From Branchinecta lynchi (Eukaryota; Arthropoda; Branchiopoda; Anostraca; Branchinectidae), in assembly GCA_023053575.1 (NCBI GenBank), contig JAKZAP010000015.1, positions 11,088,930 through 11,152,929 on the forward strand: a stretch of DNA of 64,000 nt, read 5' to 3'. Position numbers and translations under genes: made by a program. Each line of letters opens with the position of its first letter. Position 1 is the first letter of the stretch. Of the stretch, positions 1 through 12,179 are shown piece by piece. The notes under the pieces are model-generated. The model saw only the letters and a list, made by a program, of their open reading frames with translations. It was not told the DNA's origin and did not search any database.

Positions 1-164
1 CCGTCCTCAAAGGACGAGTTTGCCGGTTTGCCGGAGGACGGTTTGCAGGAAGTGCAACCGAAATATCCGAAATTATACTTATCCTTCGCACATCATCTTG
101 GAGGGGTAACTAGCTGATCAAGAAACCCCCCCCCCCCGAAAATCTCGTTTTTCTTTCTTAGGTG

Positions 165-663
165 ACTACCAAGTGCCCAGGTCTTTAAGTCTTCATGAAA
201 AGGACCATTCAAGGAACTGGCCAAGCTCCCTGGTTTTAGTCGATTAGCTTTTCTGGATTCTAAACAAATGTGATGCCCAAGAAAAATACCATAATCCCCT
301 ACGATGAACACAATTTTAAACATATAAAGGGAGGCAGAAGTGAAATTCCGGAGGAGTTATTTTCTCTTAAATTTTGTGTACAGCAAGTGCTCAGGTCTTC
401 AAGTCGTAGATCTTCAAGTCTTTCTGAAAAGGACCATTCCGAGACCTGCTCCCGGCAAAGCTCCCTGGTTTTGGTCAATTAGCTTTTCTAGATTCTTAAC
501 GAAAGTGACGCCCGAATATACGATCCACAAACGATAATCTGCAACGACCAATACGATTTCAAACGTATCAAGAGGGGCAAAGCTCTGAAATATCCTAAAG
601 GGAGAACAAAACGGGATTTTTGTTGTTGATCAGCGACACGGATTTTTGTTGTTGATCAGCGAG
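165..663. repeat. Short tandem duplications (about 226 bp and 28 bp)
   Basis: Two degenerate units lie head to tail. The segment around 172-345 (CAGGTCTTTAAGTCTTCATG, then GGACCATTC, then AAGCTCCCTGGTTTT) reappears around 388-580 with substitutions and a small extra CAAGTCGTAGATCTT insertion. Just downstream the 23-base motif starting GGATTTTTGTTG occurs twice, 28 bp apart (about 613 and 641). Short open frames here arise from the repeat and resemble no known protein. Confidence 0.6.
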
Positions 664-1690
664 TTATCAATCTAGGATATCTATAAATGAATGAATATTA
701 CGCGCAGCCTGGTAGTTAGGCATGTGCAGAGGAAAAGGTAAATAAACGAGAGTGACGAGATTCTGGAAATTTTCTTTTGATAAATGGATGGGTCGTTTGT
801 AATTTGTACGTTGTTTCTGGGACGAGTCACCACACGCAGAGAAATTAGAAAATGCAACCAACAATCATCGACTTGGTTTTAAATTCATATAGACAACGGA
901 AGCAGGGGCTGTCGAGTTTTTACTCGGTTTTCATGTAGCATAACACAGATCTTTCAAATACTTTTCACTAATTTCGAATTTTGATAGGTTAAGTAACTGT
1001 AAAAGTAAAAAACAAATTCTTTACAAAAGTAAAAAACGAATTGAAGAAAAATTTGAAGTGAGGGGTCCTAAAACAGAAACGGGATTTGTTCCGTATGATC
1101 AAGAGGTTGGTGAGTCTTGTTCTTGAAGGTTGCCTGATTTTAGGCTAGATATCAGTAGATTTCACACTTCTTCCTTGAGCTACCCGCCCCTCAATTCCGT
1201 TTGAATTCCCCCCAAAAATTTCGAAAAGTAATCTAGGGTGACTTACTAAAATGACGGTTTTATGGAAAACAGTTAATGCCTGATTAAAGCTGGCTTTCTA
1301 AAAACAATAATCCATACTAAGCTCTCAAGAGGTTTTCCGCACACCAAGCTGCCTGCTCGAGTCTATTAGCCTTTTCCTGAGTTAATTTAGTCTCGGAATC
1401 CAGGATAGCTTTGCTTTAATGAACAAGAGCTGTAAGCTCATATGGCACTAGCAAGCATACGTAGCCGGTAAAGGGATTTGTGCTGTGTTGTGATTATTAA
1501 GATACGCACTTCAAGTGGGTTCGAAATGAATTTGTGAGCAAAATATTTCAGGCACAAACCATCATGGGCCCTTGGGGATCTTAAAAAATTGAGCGTTTCT
1601 TAAACCTGTTTTTTGCCCATATCGGATCCTGTCCGCACTTGAAATGGGCCATCTGAGATATGAGATCTGAGCAACAAAATCCATCCTAGG
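664..1690. other. No recognisable feature
   Basis: AT-rich sequence with short runs such as AAGTAAAAAAC repeated twice near 1000-1035. No long open frame, RNA gene or element terminus was recognised. Confidence 0.5.
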
Positions 1691-1691
1691 C

Positions 1692-2146
1692 CTTAGAGCA
1701 CTAACCTACAAACGACTGCAGAAACTAAAGATCCCGACACTTACATACCGGTGGAAGAGAGGGGACATGCTACTAATCTACAGAATCCTCAACTCTAATT
1801 GTCTCCCGTCCCTCTTCGCCCCCGACAACCACTCACGGACTAGGGGCCACTCCCGGAAACTGTCCAGAACGTCCTGCACCTCTCGTGTTCGCCAGCAATT
1901 CTTCAGTAACCGAGTTGTTCCTCTATGGAACAGCTTGTGCGAACCAACTGTCACCAGCAAAACACCCGAAAGGTTTCAAAAAGCAACTCGATGAGGACTG
2001 GCGCGGGCAGCCCTGGAAAAAGGACTGGTGCGCCCCGGAATCAGCAACCAGAACATAGCACCATCATCATCCACAAGCTACTCATCGGGATACAACATCC
2101 TTATTGCTTGCAAGTGCGATTTAAGGTAATTTAAGCTTTAAGGTAA
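1692..2146 (+). pseudogene. 3' end of a CR1-like non-LTR retrotransposon (C-terminus plus tail)
   Basis: A reading frame from about 1692 continues upstream of its first ATG (LRALTYKRLQKLKIPTLTYR) into a segment ending QQFFSNRVVPLWNSL. This is the usual C-terminal end of CR1/Jockey-type reverse transcriptase polyproteins, which carry a W-N-S-L motif after a basic stretch. A one-base shift near 1980 puts the last part in another frame (QLDEDWRGQPWKKDW), which ends at a TAG near 2058. The C-terminus resembles that of the reverse-strand element at 27.9-29.5 kb (LDEEWNDVPWKYNW). Both end in a TTAAGGTAA-type microsatellite tail (here about 2112-2146). The reverse transcriptase core is missing, so this is a 5'-truncated dead copy. 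Confidence 0.75.
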
Positions 2147-2148
2147 TA

Positions 2149-3227
2149 TGACTTCTTTCCGAATATCAAGTTTCATTAAGATCCGATCACCCGTTCCAAA
2201 TTTGACACACCTCAAGATTCCGGATTCCCACTCCCTCCACTCCTCCCACAATAGTCAAATCGGAGAAACGACTGTTCTTAAGTTAAAATTGTTATATGCC
2301 TGCCAAGTTTCATCGTTCCCGCACATGTGTAAACATCTTAAGTCGGGATCCGGTCCGGTCTTGTCAATTATGTATCTAGGGCTTGAGCATGTTCTTCCCG
2401 CCAAGTTTCACCACGATCTGTGCACTCCTAACATGTCACTCGATTTCCGGGTCCCCCCTACAAATCACCCCAAAGTCACCGGATCTAATCCGAACTTCAA
2501 GTGTGATATCTGAGACACGAGTTCTTTCCGAATTTCAAGTTCCATTAAGATCCCATCACCTGCTCAAAAGTTGGACATATCTCAGGATTTCGGATTCCCA
2601 CTCCCCCCAAGATGGTCAAATCGAAAAATTACTGTTCTTGAGTTAAAATTATCGAGTCCCCGATATGCCTGCCAAGTTTCATCATCTTAGCACACGTGTT
2701 AGCTTCTTAACTCGGGATTGCCGGAATTCCGGAACCCCCCTCCAACTCCCCCCACAGTGCACGAATCCGGTTCAGTTCTGTCAATGATGTACCTAGGGAT
2801 TGTGATTGTTCTTACTGTGAAGTTTCATCCCGATCAGTCCACTCTCAATGTGACACAAGATTTCCGGTTCTCTCCCCCCCCCCACGTTCATCGGATTCGG
2901 TCCGGACTTGAAATGGGCATCTGAAACATGCCGTCTTTCCAGATTTCAAGTTTCATTAAAATCCGATCAACTGTTCGAAAGTTATGCTTGCCCCTAAGTT
3001 CCAGATTCCGCCGTCTGCCCCTCCCCCCACGATGGTCGGATCGCGCAAATGACTATTTCCGAGTTAGTTTGGTCGGTTCCCTGATACGCCTGCCAAGTTT
3101 CATCGTCCTAGCACATCTGGAAGTACCCTAACTCGAGAACAGTGGACCGACAGACCGACCGACAGAGCGACAGAGCGAAAAGTGATCGGTATATGGCACT
3201 TGAGCGGAGATGCAAGTGCCATAAAAA
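2149..3227 (-). mobile_element. Family 2 hairpin/tandem-module element, truncated
   Basis: On the reverse strand this starts with AAAAA-type bases, then a hairpin (TATGGCACTTG ... CAAGTGCCATA, 3193-3222) and a GTCG/GTCT tetranucleotide tract (about 3145-3180). Repeated modules of about 140-150 bp follow, each carrying a GATGAAACTTGG-like core and a G-rich run (read as C-runs on the plus strand). The layout matches the copies at 7.5, 21.1 and 48.8 kb. The far end lies against the retroelement tail at about 2146 and lacks the AACAAGAGC terminus, so the copy is incomplete. Non-coding; the proline-rich open frames come from the C-runs. Confidence 0.75.
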
Positions 3228-3261
3228 TAAACAGTGATTTAAGGAGCCCTCGCCGGCACCA

Positions 3262-5085
3262 CAACAGTTCAGTTCAGTTCAGTTTATTTTACGACCCAAA
3301 TACATTTAACTATGTTGCCAGTACCCACCCCAAGAAAGGTACAAAAAAGGAACTTGCAGTTGGGCGGGTACATAAAACTCATATCCTAACTAATAATTAA
3401 CTAGAAACAAAACATACCAGAAAAAAGCACTAAAACAAGAAACGATAACCAATCTCTCATCAACTCATTTATTAATAATAATGAGAAAAAAGAAAAATAA
3501 TAAGAAAAACAAGAAGAAAAAACTATGAACCTTGGCCTAACAAATACTTTTTCAATTTATTTTTAAATAGCCCCAGGTGCTCAGCCGCCCGAATGCTCTC
3601 CGGAACAGAGTTCCACACATTAGGCCCTGAAAATCTAGTAGGGAAGCCGGCCCTGGTTCCACTTCTATGCGGGACAACGAAGTCACTAGCATGACGCGTT
3701 TCATAATGATGCAAAGATCTATTGTCACTAAAATAATCACGAATAACCTCTGGACTTGCATCACTCCAACATTGATAAGCAAAAATTCCGCAGCTGTCCT
3801 ACATTAAGCACTTGCAATTTTTTGAAACAAGCTGCAGTGTTGTGTGCACCTTCGACATATCCATCAATAAGACGCATCGCTTTTGATTGATTCTCGGCGG
3901 TAAAAATTTTTTGAAACGTCGAATTGCTCCCAGACCACGGGCAACCTTTGTTGCAACAACATCGCTGTGGCGTTTCCACGAAAGATTACAATCAATATAA
4001 AAACCTAAATAACAGATTTCCTGAACCTGAACTACAGGCTTATTATCAAACAGAATTCTACCATTAATATCACTGGGCTTACCAACTCTAGAATATAAAA
4101 TAAAATTAGTCTTAGCAACGTTTACTGATAACAAACTCAATCTAGTAAATACGGAGAAATTTCTCAGGACACCATTCACTTTCAACACAAGACTATCCAA
4201 ACAACGACTGCAGTGTCATCAGCGAACGACGTTAAGCAACAATCCGGAAGATAAAACCTCATGCTATCTACGTAAACCAGATAAAGAAGTGGACCAAGGA
4301 CCGACCCCTGCGGCACACCACACGACACTCTATAAGGGGAAGAAAAAACATCATCAATCATCACTTTAATAGACCTCCCGCACAAATAACTTTCAAACCA
4401 CTTCAGACTCACTCCTTTAATACCCAAGCATTCTAGCCTTTGCAATAAAATTCTTAAATTCTACCGTGTCAACTGCTTTCCTAAAATAAAAAAATCCTGT
4501 TAGGGGGATCTCACCTTTTTCTAAACAATTATTTACAAAATCAACAAGATGAATGGTAGCATGACTAGTAGAGTGACCTTTTCTAAACCCGAATTGGGTG
4601 TCACTGAGTAAGCTGTGTTTCGTGAGATGGTCATATAGACGACGATGAATCACTTTTTCCAAAATTTTTGAAAGTAGAGGCAGTATCGAGATTGGTCTCC
4701 AATTACCGGCATCTGACCTGGCACCCCCTTTATAAAGTGGGATAACTTTAGCTTGCTTCAGCGCTTCTGGAAAGGTCCCTGTTTCCAGAGACAGGTTAAT
4801 AATATGAAGGATACATGGTAGTATATACGTCATCACAGCTTTAAAAGTTCTAAGATTCACGCCATCTATCCCAGCAGAATTCGATTTTATGTTTTTCACT
4901 ATCTTAACCACTTCATCATATGTACACTTTTCAAATTGGAACTCAACACTGTCTCCACGAGAGTCCTCGAATTCCTCACTGAGAACATTTACCCTGTCAC
5001 ACCTTACACTCTCCTGAACCGACAAGCCAATTTGAGAATAAAACTGGCCAAAATGATGACTGGCCAACAGTAATAATGGTTTCTA
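3262..5085 (-). mobile_element. 5'-truncated non-LTR retrotransposon (element A)
   Basis: A reverse-strand retrotransposon whose 3' end carries a microsatellite tail (plus strand GTTCA repeated, 3267-3283), next to the element's last untranslated bases. The protein part holds reverse transcriptase only. The endonuclease domain and ORF1 are absent, as expected from incomplete target-primed reverse transcription. Upstream, in the same orientation, lies a separate tail fragment at 5095-5400. Confidence 0.8.
3523..5082 (-). pseudogene. Reverse transcriptase relic of element A
   Basis: Three or more frame changes break a CR1/L2-like reverse transcriptase. The first segment (5082-4417) has AKVIPLYKGG, NWRPISILPLLSKILEKV and FGFRKGHSTSHA, the usual fingers/palm entry motifs. 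Its palm A motif reads FRKAVDTVE where F-x-x-F-D is expected, so the first catalytic aspartate region is altered. The next segment (4445-4182) has GVPQGSVLGPLLY and the FADD catalytic box. The third (4200-3799) has the YLGFYID thumb motif, and the last (3714-3523) the C-terminal FSGPNVWNSVPESIR. Frames change near 4440, 4190 and 3790. The gene is dead. Confidence 0.85.
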
Positions 5086-5094
5086 AGAAAATGT

Positions 5095-5400
5095 AGTGTA
5101 AAACAATCAATCAATCAATCAGTCAAGTTTACTCCAAATAGCTAAAGGCTAGAAAAGGAATACAAATTTACAAAATACACAGACACACAAGAAACAAATT
5201 AACTAATGCACTTACAAGAAATTACCAGAAATAAATGATGGAATGAAACTACGCAAAAATTGGGTAGAAGAATTAGCGGGATATGGGGAAAACTTATTGC
5301 CAGTATTCCTTTCGAACCGACTCACGGAAGACGGGAGGGGAGGGGGGAATAGATGGGTCATCTGGGGACAACACTTTATCTTAGCTCCAAACTTGTTTGA
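5095..5400 (-). mobile_element. 3' tail fragment of another non-LTR element
   Basis: On the reverse strand an A/T-rich 3' untranslated-like stretch ends in repeated GATT/GACT units (plus strand CAATCAATCAATCAATCAGT, 5103-5123), a tail typical of CR1-like retrotransposons. No coding part was recognised. A tail of the same type, in the opposite orientation, is present at 27.3 kb. Confidence 0.5.
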
Positions 5401-5682
5401 AAGAGTATTTACAAGCTAGATCGGACCCTACCGACTCCGACCGACATATTAATCCAGCATTTCCTGATTCAAAATATTCAATCAATCAGTAGCAATAAGC
5501 TACCTTTGAGACCTTGCTTACAGCCAAACAAGGCACTGAGGGTCATAACGAGATATTCACAGTTAAGATTAAGCAAGGAACGACATGACTATCATTGAAT
5601 GTGTCTTAGCTTAAAGGCCTAATCCAAACATTCTGTTTCCCGTCTGTTACTGATCGCAAGCCACCAGCTTATTTAGATTTGA

Positions 5683-5975
5683 ACCGGGTTGCTGTTTTGG
5701 CTCGAGAAAAAACCCACACAGAACCTCTTCTTTTCCAGATGACCAAATTTTCCATGTTTGATTCCCAAAGAATTATAAGACTTAATTGATTATTTTTTTG
5801 TTTGTCTTCAGAAGTACCACACTGGTCTTGGGCTTTTAATTTATTTGTACTTGTAATAAACAGTTGGAGCATTAGATGGAAATTTTTATTTTGATGCTTG
5901 GCTCCCTACGTGCAGTAAAGGCTGTCCATGATAAGAACCTTTTTTTTTTGTATTTGCCCATTGTTTTACGGTGTT
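5683..5975. repeat. Dispersed repeat R1, copy 1
   Basis: This segment (TTGCTGTTTTGGCTCGAGAA, then CCACACTGGTCTTGG, GTAATAAACAGTTGGAGCAT and CATTGTTTTACGGTG) is found again in the same orientation at 55537-55875 with point changes. It contains an AATAAA-like element and could be an untranslated or 3'-end piece of a larger transposable element. No termini or protein were recognised. Confidence 0.7.
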
Positions 5976-6685
5976 TTTTTGTTTCTCCGGTCGTCGTACC
6001 CTTAGATTGGAAAGTAAATGTATAAATATTCGCCTTTGGGATCCGATCGAAATCTTAGCTCTTGTTATTTTGGGAGTTTTCAGGTAGATAACCTTAATTC
6101 CTTCAAGCGAGCAGCGAAAGGACCTTACAAGAAAATTATTTAGTGCTATCCCTTTGGAATCCTGCCTTGTTTTACTTTTTTTCTTTCTCGTTCCTTGTTT
6201 CCCTTTTTTCTCTCTTTTTCATTTAAAGTTGAAACCATTGGTAATTTTTTTTCGTCTCCTCCCTTTTTTCTTTATATAGAGTATTCAGTTATTTGATTAT
6301 GTTTACTGTTTAATTAATACGGTTATTTCACTGCTCTAGCCAATCACTCCTTGTGTGCTTTCCAGGCAGGAATGTTAATTGTGTATTTTTATTGTCTTTA
6401 AATACAGTTCTATGCAACTGAAAACTGAACTGATCTTTGCCAACTTTCGGTGGGAATGCATGGAGGTTGCCCGTCTACCGATGAGTCACAGAATTATTAT
6501 TAATCTTATCTGATTAAGTAATGAGTTATATGTCAATGTAGGATTGTTACTATAACAATAATACATTTTTTGTTGTCCCGTCAAAGAGCACAAGGTAAAG
6601 CGGAGTAGGATTAAGGAAAGAAAGAAGAAGAAAAACACAGCAAAAAAAGAAATTAAACAAACATAGAGACTACGACAAACATTAC
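5976..6685. other. No recognisable feature
   Basis: T-rich and pyrimidine-rich sequence. Nothing coding or repetitive was identified beyond homopolymer runs. Confidence 0.45.
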
Positions 6686-6689
6686 TCAT

Positions 6690-7085
6690 TGTAGAAGAAT
6701 TCTCTTGCATTCGTGGCTATCTTATGGTGAAGCGCTTGCTAAACTCGATCTCCCCACGTTGGCCCAAAGATACGAGCAGATTATCCTGAGGTTTGGGAAG
6801 TTTCTTCTCTCCAAACCCCAGCATCGAGACATCTTACCACCCACTGCACCGCCCAACAACTGTAGGCGTCACCAAAATAAACTGGTTCCAGTAGCTTCGC
6901 GAACGAACGGCCACGCAAATTCGTGTGTACCCTTTTTTACGGATTTGCTAAATAAAGCCGAGTGATATTTTCTTCTTTTTTTTTCGTTTTTTCATGTTAG
7001 TTTGTTATTTAGTATAGTGAAGCAACGCAAATTAGCTGTCAGCTACGATGTTGTTTTAAATAAACCTATCTCTCTCTCTCTGTCT
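6690..7085 (+). pseudogene. 3' end of a non-LTR retrotransposon (C-terminal fragment)
   Basis: The frame ending at TGA 6963-6965 reads LSYGEALAKLDLPTLAQRYE, then ILRFGKFLLSKPQHRDILPP. This is the C-terminal pattern of many CR1/L2/Nimb-like polyproteins, L-P-T-L-x-x-R-R-x-x-L-x-x-R-F-x-K. A short 3' untranslated region with AAATAAA (about 7056) and a TCTC/CTGTCTC microsatellite tail (7063-7086) follows. Everything upstream, including the reverse transcriptase core, is missing. Confidence 0.65.
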
Positions 7086-7086
7086 C

Positions 7087-7540
7087 TTAACGCTACTGTC
7101 TCAACCTCTGTATAAGTTGTCAAACTGCTGTAAGTGGGTTGGTCAGTGATATTGTAAATAGCGGCTATTTTACTATTGCGGGTGCAGGGAGGGAGGCGAA
7201 TCAGGTATTTACAGAAACTTAAATAAATAGAAGGATTTTTTTTTTTTTTATCAGTGGTTAGTTAACCTTCGCCAGAAAGGTCTGATATAGAAAATGTGAG
7301 GCAGGGACACGTGGTTAAAAATCGTGGCGACAAGAAGGCGGTTGAAACGTAACTTAATTGCCACAACGAAACCATAAGCTGCATCAATCTTTTTTTCGAA
7401 TCTGTTTGATCAACAGTGCTCTCTGACTGACTTCGAGATCGGTAAACGAAGATAAGTCAGCGAATCCACACGTCTGACATTCGAATTTCCCAATCGCACA
7501 GTTAGATCAGGGCTAGATTTCCATCAACAGAATGATTTAT
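7087..7540. other. No recognisable feature
   Basis: Intervening sequence with a T-run near 7237-7248 and no supported gene or element. Confidence 0.45.
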
Positions 7541-7543
7541 GGT

Positions 7544-9860
7544 TTTTTATGGCACTTGCCCTGAGGCCAATTGCCATATAGCGATCACAATTTCTGTCCG
7601 TCAGTCGGTCGGTCTGTATGTCCTGGTTTTGCTAGTATTAGGAAAAATGAGTTATTTTTAACTGACGAACGGGTGACCGGATCTTAATGAAAATTGGTCC
7701 ATGAAAGGACCTCGTGTCTCATACGTCCCATTTTAAATCCAGACCGGATCCGGGACATGGGGGGAGTGGAGAGATCGGGATGAAACTTGGTGGAAAGACC
7801 AATCCAAGCCCTAGATATGTGGAGGGGGGGGGGGGTTACATTTCTAGTGACCCCGCGAGTTCGACACTTCTTGACGTGCTAGGCCGATGAAACTTGGCAG
7901 GCGTGTAAGGGACCCGAACAGTTTGACTTTCCCCCGATCCGACGATCTGGGGGGGGGGGGGAGTGCAGGGAGAGGGAATCTGAAAAGTGAGGTATTTTTA
8001 AGTTGCGAACGGGTGATCGGATGTTAATGAAACTTGATATGTAGAAAGACCGCGTGTGTGAAAAGCCCCATTTTAAATTCGGACCAGATCCGGTAATATT
8101 GGGGGTAATCGGAGGGGGGAACCGGAAATCTTGGGAAACCCTTAGAGTGGAATGATCGAGATGAAACTTGGTGGGAAGAACAAGCACAAGTTCCAGATAC
8201 GTCATTGACGTAATAGTACGGAATTCGGGCACTATGGAGGAGTTCGGGGGGGGGGGGGTACGGATTTCTAGTAATCACGCGAACTTTGTACTTCCTGATG
8301 CGCTAGGACGATGAAACTTGGCAGGCTTGTCAGGTACCAGAACAGATTGACTTTCCCCGATTCGACCATCGTGGGGGAATGTACGGATGGGAAGTCCGGA
8401 ATCTAGTGGCAAGCTCAGCTATTGAACGGATTATCGGATTTAAATGAAACTTGATATTTAGAAAGACCTCGCGCCTCACACGTACCATTTTAAATTTGGA
8501 CTGGCCGGTGACATTCGGAGGAGCTGGAGGGGAGAACCGGAAATCTTTGGGAACGCTTAGAGTGAGAGATCCGAAGAACCGGAAATCTTTGGAAACACTT
8601 AAGAGTGGAGGGATTGGGATACAAATTAGTGGGAAGAACAAGCGCAAGTTCTAAATACGCCATTGACATAATAGGACGGGATTGGGGCTCAGTGGGGGAG
8701 TTGGGGTGGTTGAGGTCCGGACTTCTAGTAAGCGTGCGAGTTCGGTACTTCCTAATGTGTCAGGACGATGAAACTTGGTAGGCATGTCAGGAACCCGAAT
8801 AGATTGACTTGAGAGTAGTCATTTCCTCGATCCGACCATCGTGGGAGGAGTCGAGAGATTGAGAATCACAATCTATTGGCACCGGCAGTTTTTGAACGAG
8901 TGATCGGATCTGAATGAAACCTGGCAAGTGGAAAGAGCTATCGCCTCAGATGTTCCATGTCAAGTCTGGGGAGGAGTGGAGGAAGAGGAATCCGGGATCT
9001 TGAGGTATGTATAACTTCCAACGGGTGATCGGATCTTAATGAAACTTGATATTTAGAAAGGTGTCAAGTCTCACACGACCCTGTTCGAATCCGGATCGGA
9101 TCCAGTGACTTTGGCGGGAGCCGGAGGGGGGAACCGGAAAGCTAAGAGTGGAGGGATTGGGATGAAACTTGATGAAAAGAAAATGCGCAAGTCCTAGATA
9201 CATCGCTGACATAACCGGACCAAATTCTGGCACTGTGGGGGAGTTGGGATGGGGGGGGGGTATTTCTGGCCATCCCGCAAGTTCGGAACTTCCTGATATT
9301 CTAGGACGATAAAACTTGGAAGACGTATGAGGGACCCGACCAGACTGACTTGAGAATAGTTTGTTTTTCCGATCCGACCATCATGGGGGTAGAGAAAAGT
9401 TTTTGACATGCACAAAAACCAAACGGATGGACAATATAGGATGCAAGTTGGACAGTGCCGAGTTTATGCAACCTTGATTTGGTATTTGGCGTCCGGATAG
9501 GATCCGTCAAAGATGGGGGAAGGGAAGGGGGAGTGGGACTCGGATAATGGTAGACAGGATCTGTTCCGATTCCGTACATCAAACCCGTACATTAAACTTG
9601 ATGTACGGGAAGAGGATAAGTCAGAGATGCGACATTCATGTTTCCGAGCTGTTTTCAGCCATGCTGGGCGGATTGGAAGGGGAGTCCCGGAAATTTTGTG
9701 GCTCACTAAGGGCCAAACAACTGGAGTGATTTGAATGAAACTTGGAAGGTATAGAGAGCATAAGCCGTAGATGATATATTATAAGGTTCGAACCCGGTCC
9801 GACCACGGGGGGGGGGGGGAAACTACCGGAAGTTTCCCTAAAAATACTCAGATTCAAGTA
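7544..9860 (+). mobile_element. Family 2 hairpin/tandem-module element, long copy
   Basis: It begins TTTTTATGGCACTTG with an imperfect hairpin partner (GCCATATAGCGAT), then a GTCCGTCAGTCGGTCGGTCT tetranucleotide tract near 7595. The body is a higher-order array in which the strongest module core (GATGAAACTTGGCAGG type) recurs near 7889, 8310, 8767 and 9308. Within each 420-540 bp period there are three weaker modules (TGAAACTTGATATTTAGAAA and GATGAAACTTGGTGGGAAGA types). Modules are separated by CCGATCCGACCATC and by G-runs of 5-13. The AACAAGAGC terminus seen in other copies is not visible, so the right end is lost near 9.86 kb. Confidence 0.75.
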
Positions 9861-9869
9861 AAAGACAGA

Positions 9870-11170
9870 TAGTAAAAGAAATTGCTTCAGACGATCCGGT
9901 TAGTCGTTGCGTTGACGCATAGGCATCAGATTTCTCAGTGAATGCAAGTTATTCAAGACAAACTGGTGAAATACCTACTAGCGATGAAGAAAAACTTGGT
10001 AGAGAATTCAGCATAAGAAACCGAGACAGGAAAACGTAAATACACATCCAGCGTGAAAGCTTGTCACGCAGGTGTGAAAAATACGCTACGCAACCTGTAG
10101 GCACCGCAAGATAACGCATAAGCAGCGCATCGCAACGACAGAGCAATGTGAGAGTGGCTTTAACGTATCGAAATTTCCTTCAAGACGAGTAATTGTGCGA
10201 CTGAGTTTAGAATGCCGTCCGCGTAACAGGGTGACGTATCGGCTACTTGTTATTCGCCCTTGTGTCTCTGTTTTCGACCCTCCATTTACAAATAATTTAT
10301 ATAGCAACAGAACCTGGGAGAAAATAAAATAATTTTTGTTTAGTTTTGTAGCTTGAATTCGACTGGAACCGAAGGCGTTCGGTGTATGTCCCGAATGTCA
10401 GGATCTGACTTTCTCCAACAAAATATTATCGTTATAAGGACAGAAGGGATAAAAGAGAGCACGTGATCCTTCCTTAGAGACTTACCACGTGGGCCATCAT
10501 TGCAAGAAAGACCAAATTACACTAAACCCAAACATTTCCTAGGAGAAACGACCCTAGGGAAACGAACGCTAGGAACAAGTAACAACACTATTTTCAAGAA
10601 AAAGCAAGTATGAGCCGAAGTCAAATTTGGATGTGGAGAAGGCACGGAAGACTGCTCCCTTGAGCTTGCCAACGGGATGCCGTCTTACGCTCGGGTATGA
10701 ATAAGTAAAACGATTGCCTTGAAGAATTTTTTTTTGGCCGTTTTTTTGAAGCCGTTGCTCCTGACTCAGATCTTCTCATCCAAGAATATAAAGGCACAAA
10801 GCTGAGTTTTTGGAATGCCAAAATATAACTTACCAGGGGGGGGGGGGCAACTCATAACCCTTCAGCCCTAAATATAAGGCAATATCTTCGCACTTGAATG
10901 TTCTGAACTGCCATGCTTGGAACTGACAGGTAGACAGGTAGTTTGACCCAGAGGATCAACAGCCAAACAAGAACAAATGCCCAATCTTGTTCTTAGAATT
11001 ATTGTGCTGACAAATGAGAAGACGGACGAACAAAGGTACCCTCGAATACTGGACCCCAGATGTCGGAAAACTGCGTTCCACTTTTGGTACACGTTACTGG
11101 GACGTGGGGACATGGGAGGGCTTGGACATATCAATATCATCCATATAAACTCATTATAGGAGCCTTGGCG
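9870..11170. other. No recognisable feature
   Basis: No supported gene. Short duplicated words (CTAGGAGAAACGA/CTAGGGAAACGAA near 10540) and a G-run near 10838 are the only structure noticed. Confidence 0.45.
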
Positions 11171-11173
11171 GGA

Positions 11174-11526
11174 CGACTAAAAGCAGGAAGGGCATGGTGC
11201 ACGAGAAAACAAGGAAAGATGCACCAGAATTCAAGGCTGCAAAAAACTGGAGAGCTGCGCCGTTCCCTTCCTCTGTTTGGTATTCTTTTCAGGGGTCGGC
11301 AACTTTTCAAATTAAAAGTTCACCATTCTTTAAGGTTAATTACAATTTTGAAAACTTGCCAACCCCTTTGACAATAGAAAACATAGGAAGGGAACGGTGC
11401 AGCTTTCCAGTTTTTCGTCACCTTGAATTCTGGTGCATCTTTCCTCGTTTTAGAATGCCCTTCCTGGTTTTAGTATTCCTGCCTGCTTTTTCGTTCACAA
11501 TGCCCTTCCCTTCCTGCTTTTAGTCG
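11174..11526. mobile_element. Foldback (long inverted repeat) element
   Basis: The left arm starts CGACTAAAAGCAGGAAGGG and continues through GGAAAGATGCACCAGAATTC and CGTTCCCTTCCT. The right arm, from about 11382 to 11526, is its reverse complement (AGGAAGGGAACGG ... GAATTCTGGTGCATCTTTCC ... CTTTTAGTCG). The loop side also pairs (GGGGTCGGCAACTTTTCAAA against TTTTGAAAACTTGCCAACCCC), so nearly the whole element can fold into one stem. The arms differ by an extra segment of about 35 bp on the right. The structure fits a non-autonomous foldback or MITE. No coding. Confidence 0.75.
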
Positions 11527-12150
11527 ATCACACCCTTGGTGGCTGGGGTTCCGGCGTTCGGTGTCATTTTAATAAGTATATATTATATGTATTACTCAAT
11601 ATCCGACCAGCCTAGCGAGCCACTGCCTCCACGTCTCAATACCGTTACTAAAAGCGGAACGCACTTGTCCGTCAATCGTCCGTCCGTCTGCCCGTGTATT
11701 AGCAGCTTCTGTGTGGGTTTTCCGGTCAAGGTGCCAGTCAATTCCGGGCATTAGCAAATACGTAGCACACGTCCGGATATGTGTTGAGGGTAGGTTCCTC
11801 AAGCAGACTGTGGAGCATCGGGAGCGTTTTTTGGAGCAAGGGTTGTGTTATTTTGTGTTTGATGATGATGGATGATGATATATTTGTTACCCATTTGTAT
11901 GAAAAAAAAATCGTCCTAAATGGAGTATGAAAAGAAGAAAAAAGAAAACAACAACTGCAATTGATCTACATCAGCTAAATAGACAAAACGCACAAAGACT
12001 GAATGACAACATAGCATGGTATAAACTGTGGCTAATGTCAAAGCCCGCCGCAAAACGATTGCGCCGCTCTTTTATCTGCTGATTTGGATTTGCAATACAG
12101 TATTTTCTCGCAACGTGTGTATTTCTGATCTAGAGTGGCAATTTCAGTAA
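11527..12150. other. No recognisable feature
   Basis: Includes GATGATGATG runs near 11860-11880 and A-rich sequence; no gene or element was supported. Confidence 0.45.
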
Positions 12151-12179
12151 AAACTTAACGTGCTTAAAATAAATGGAAC

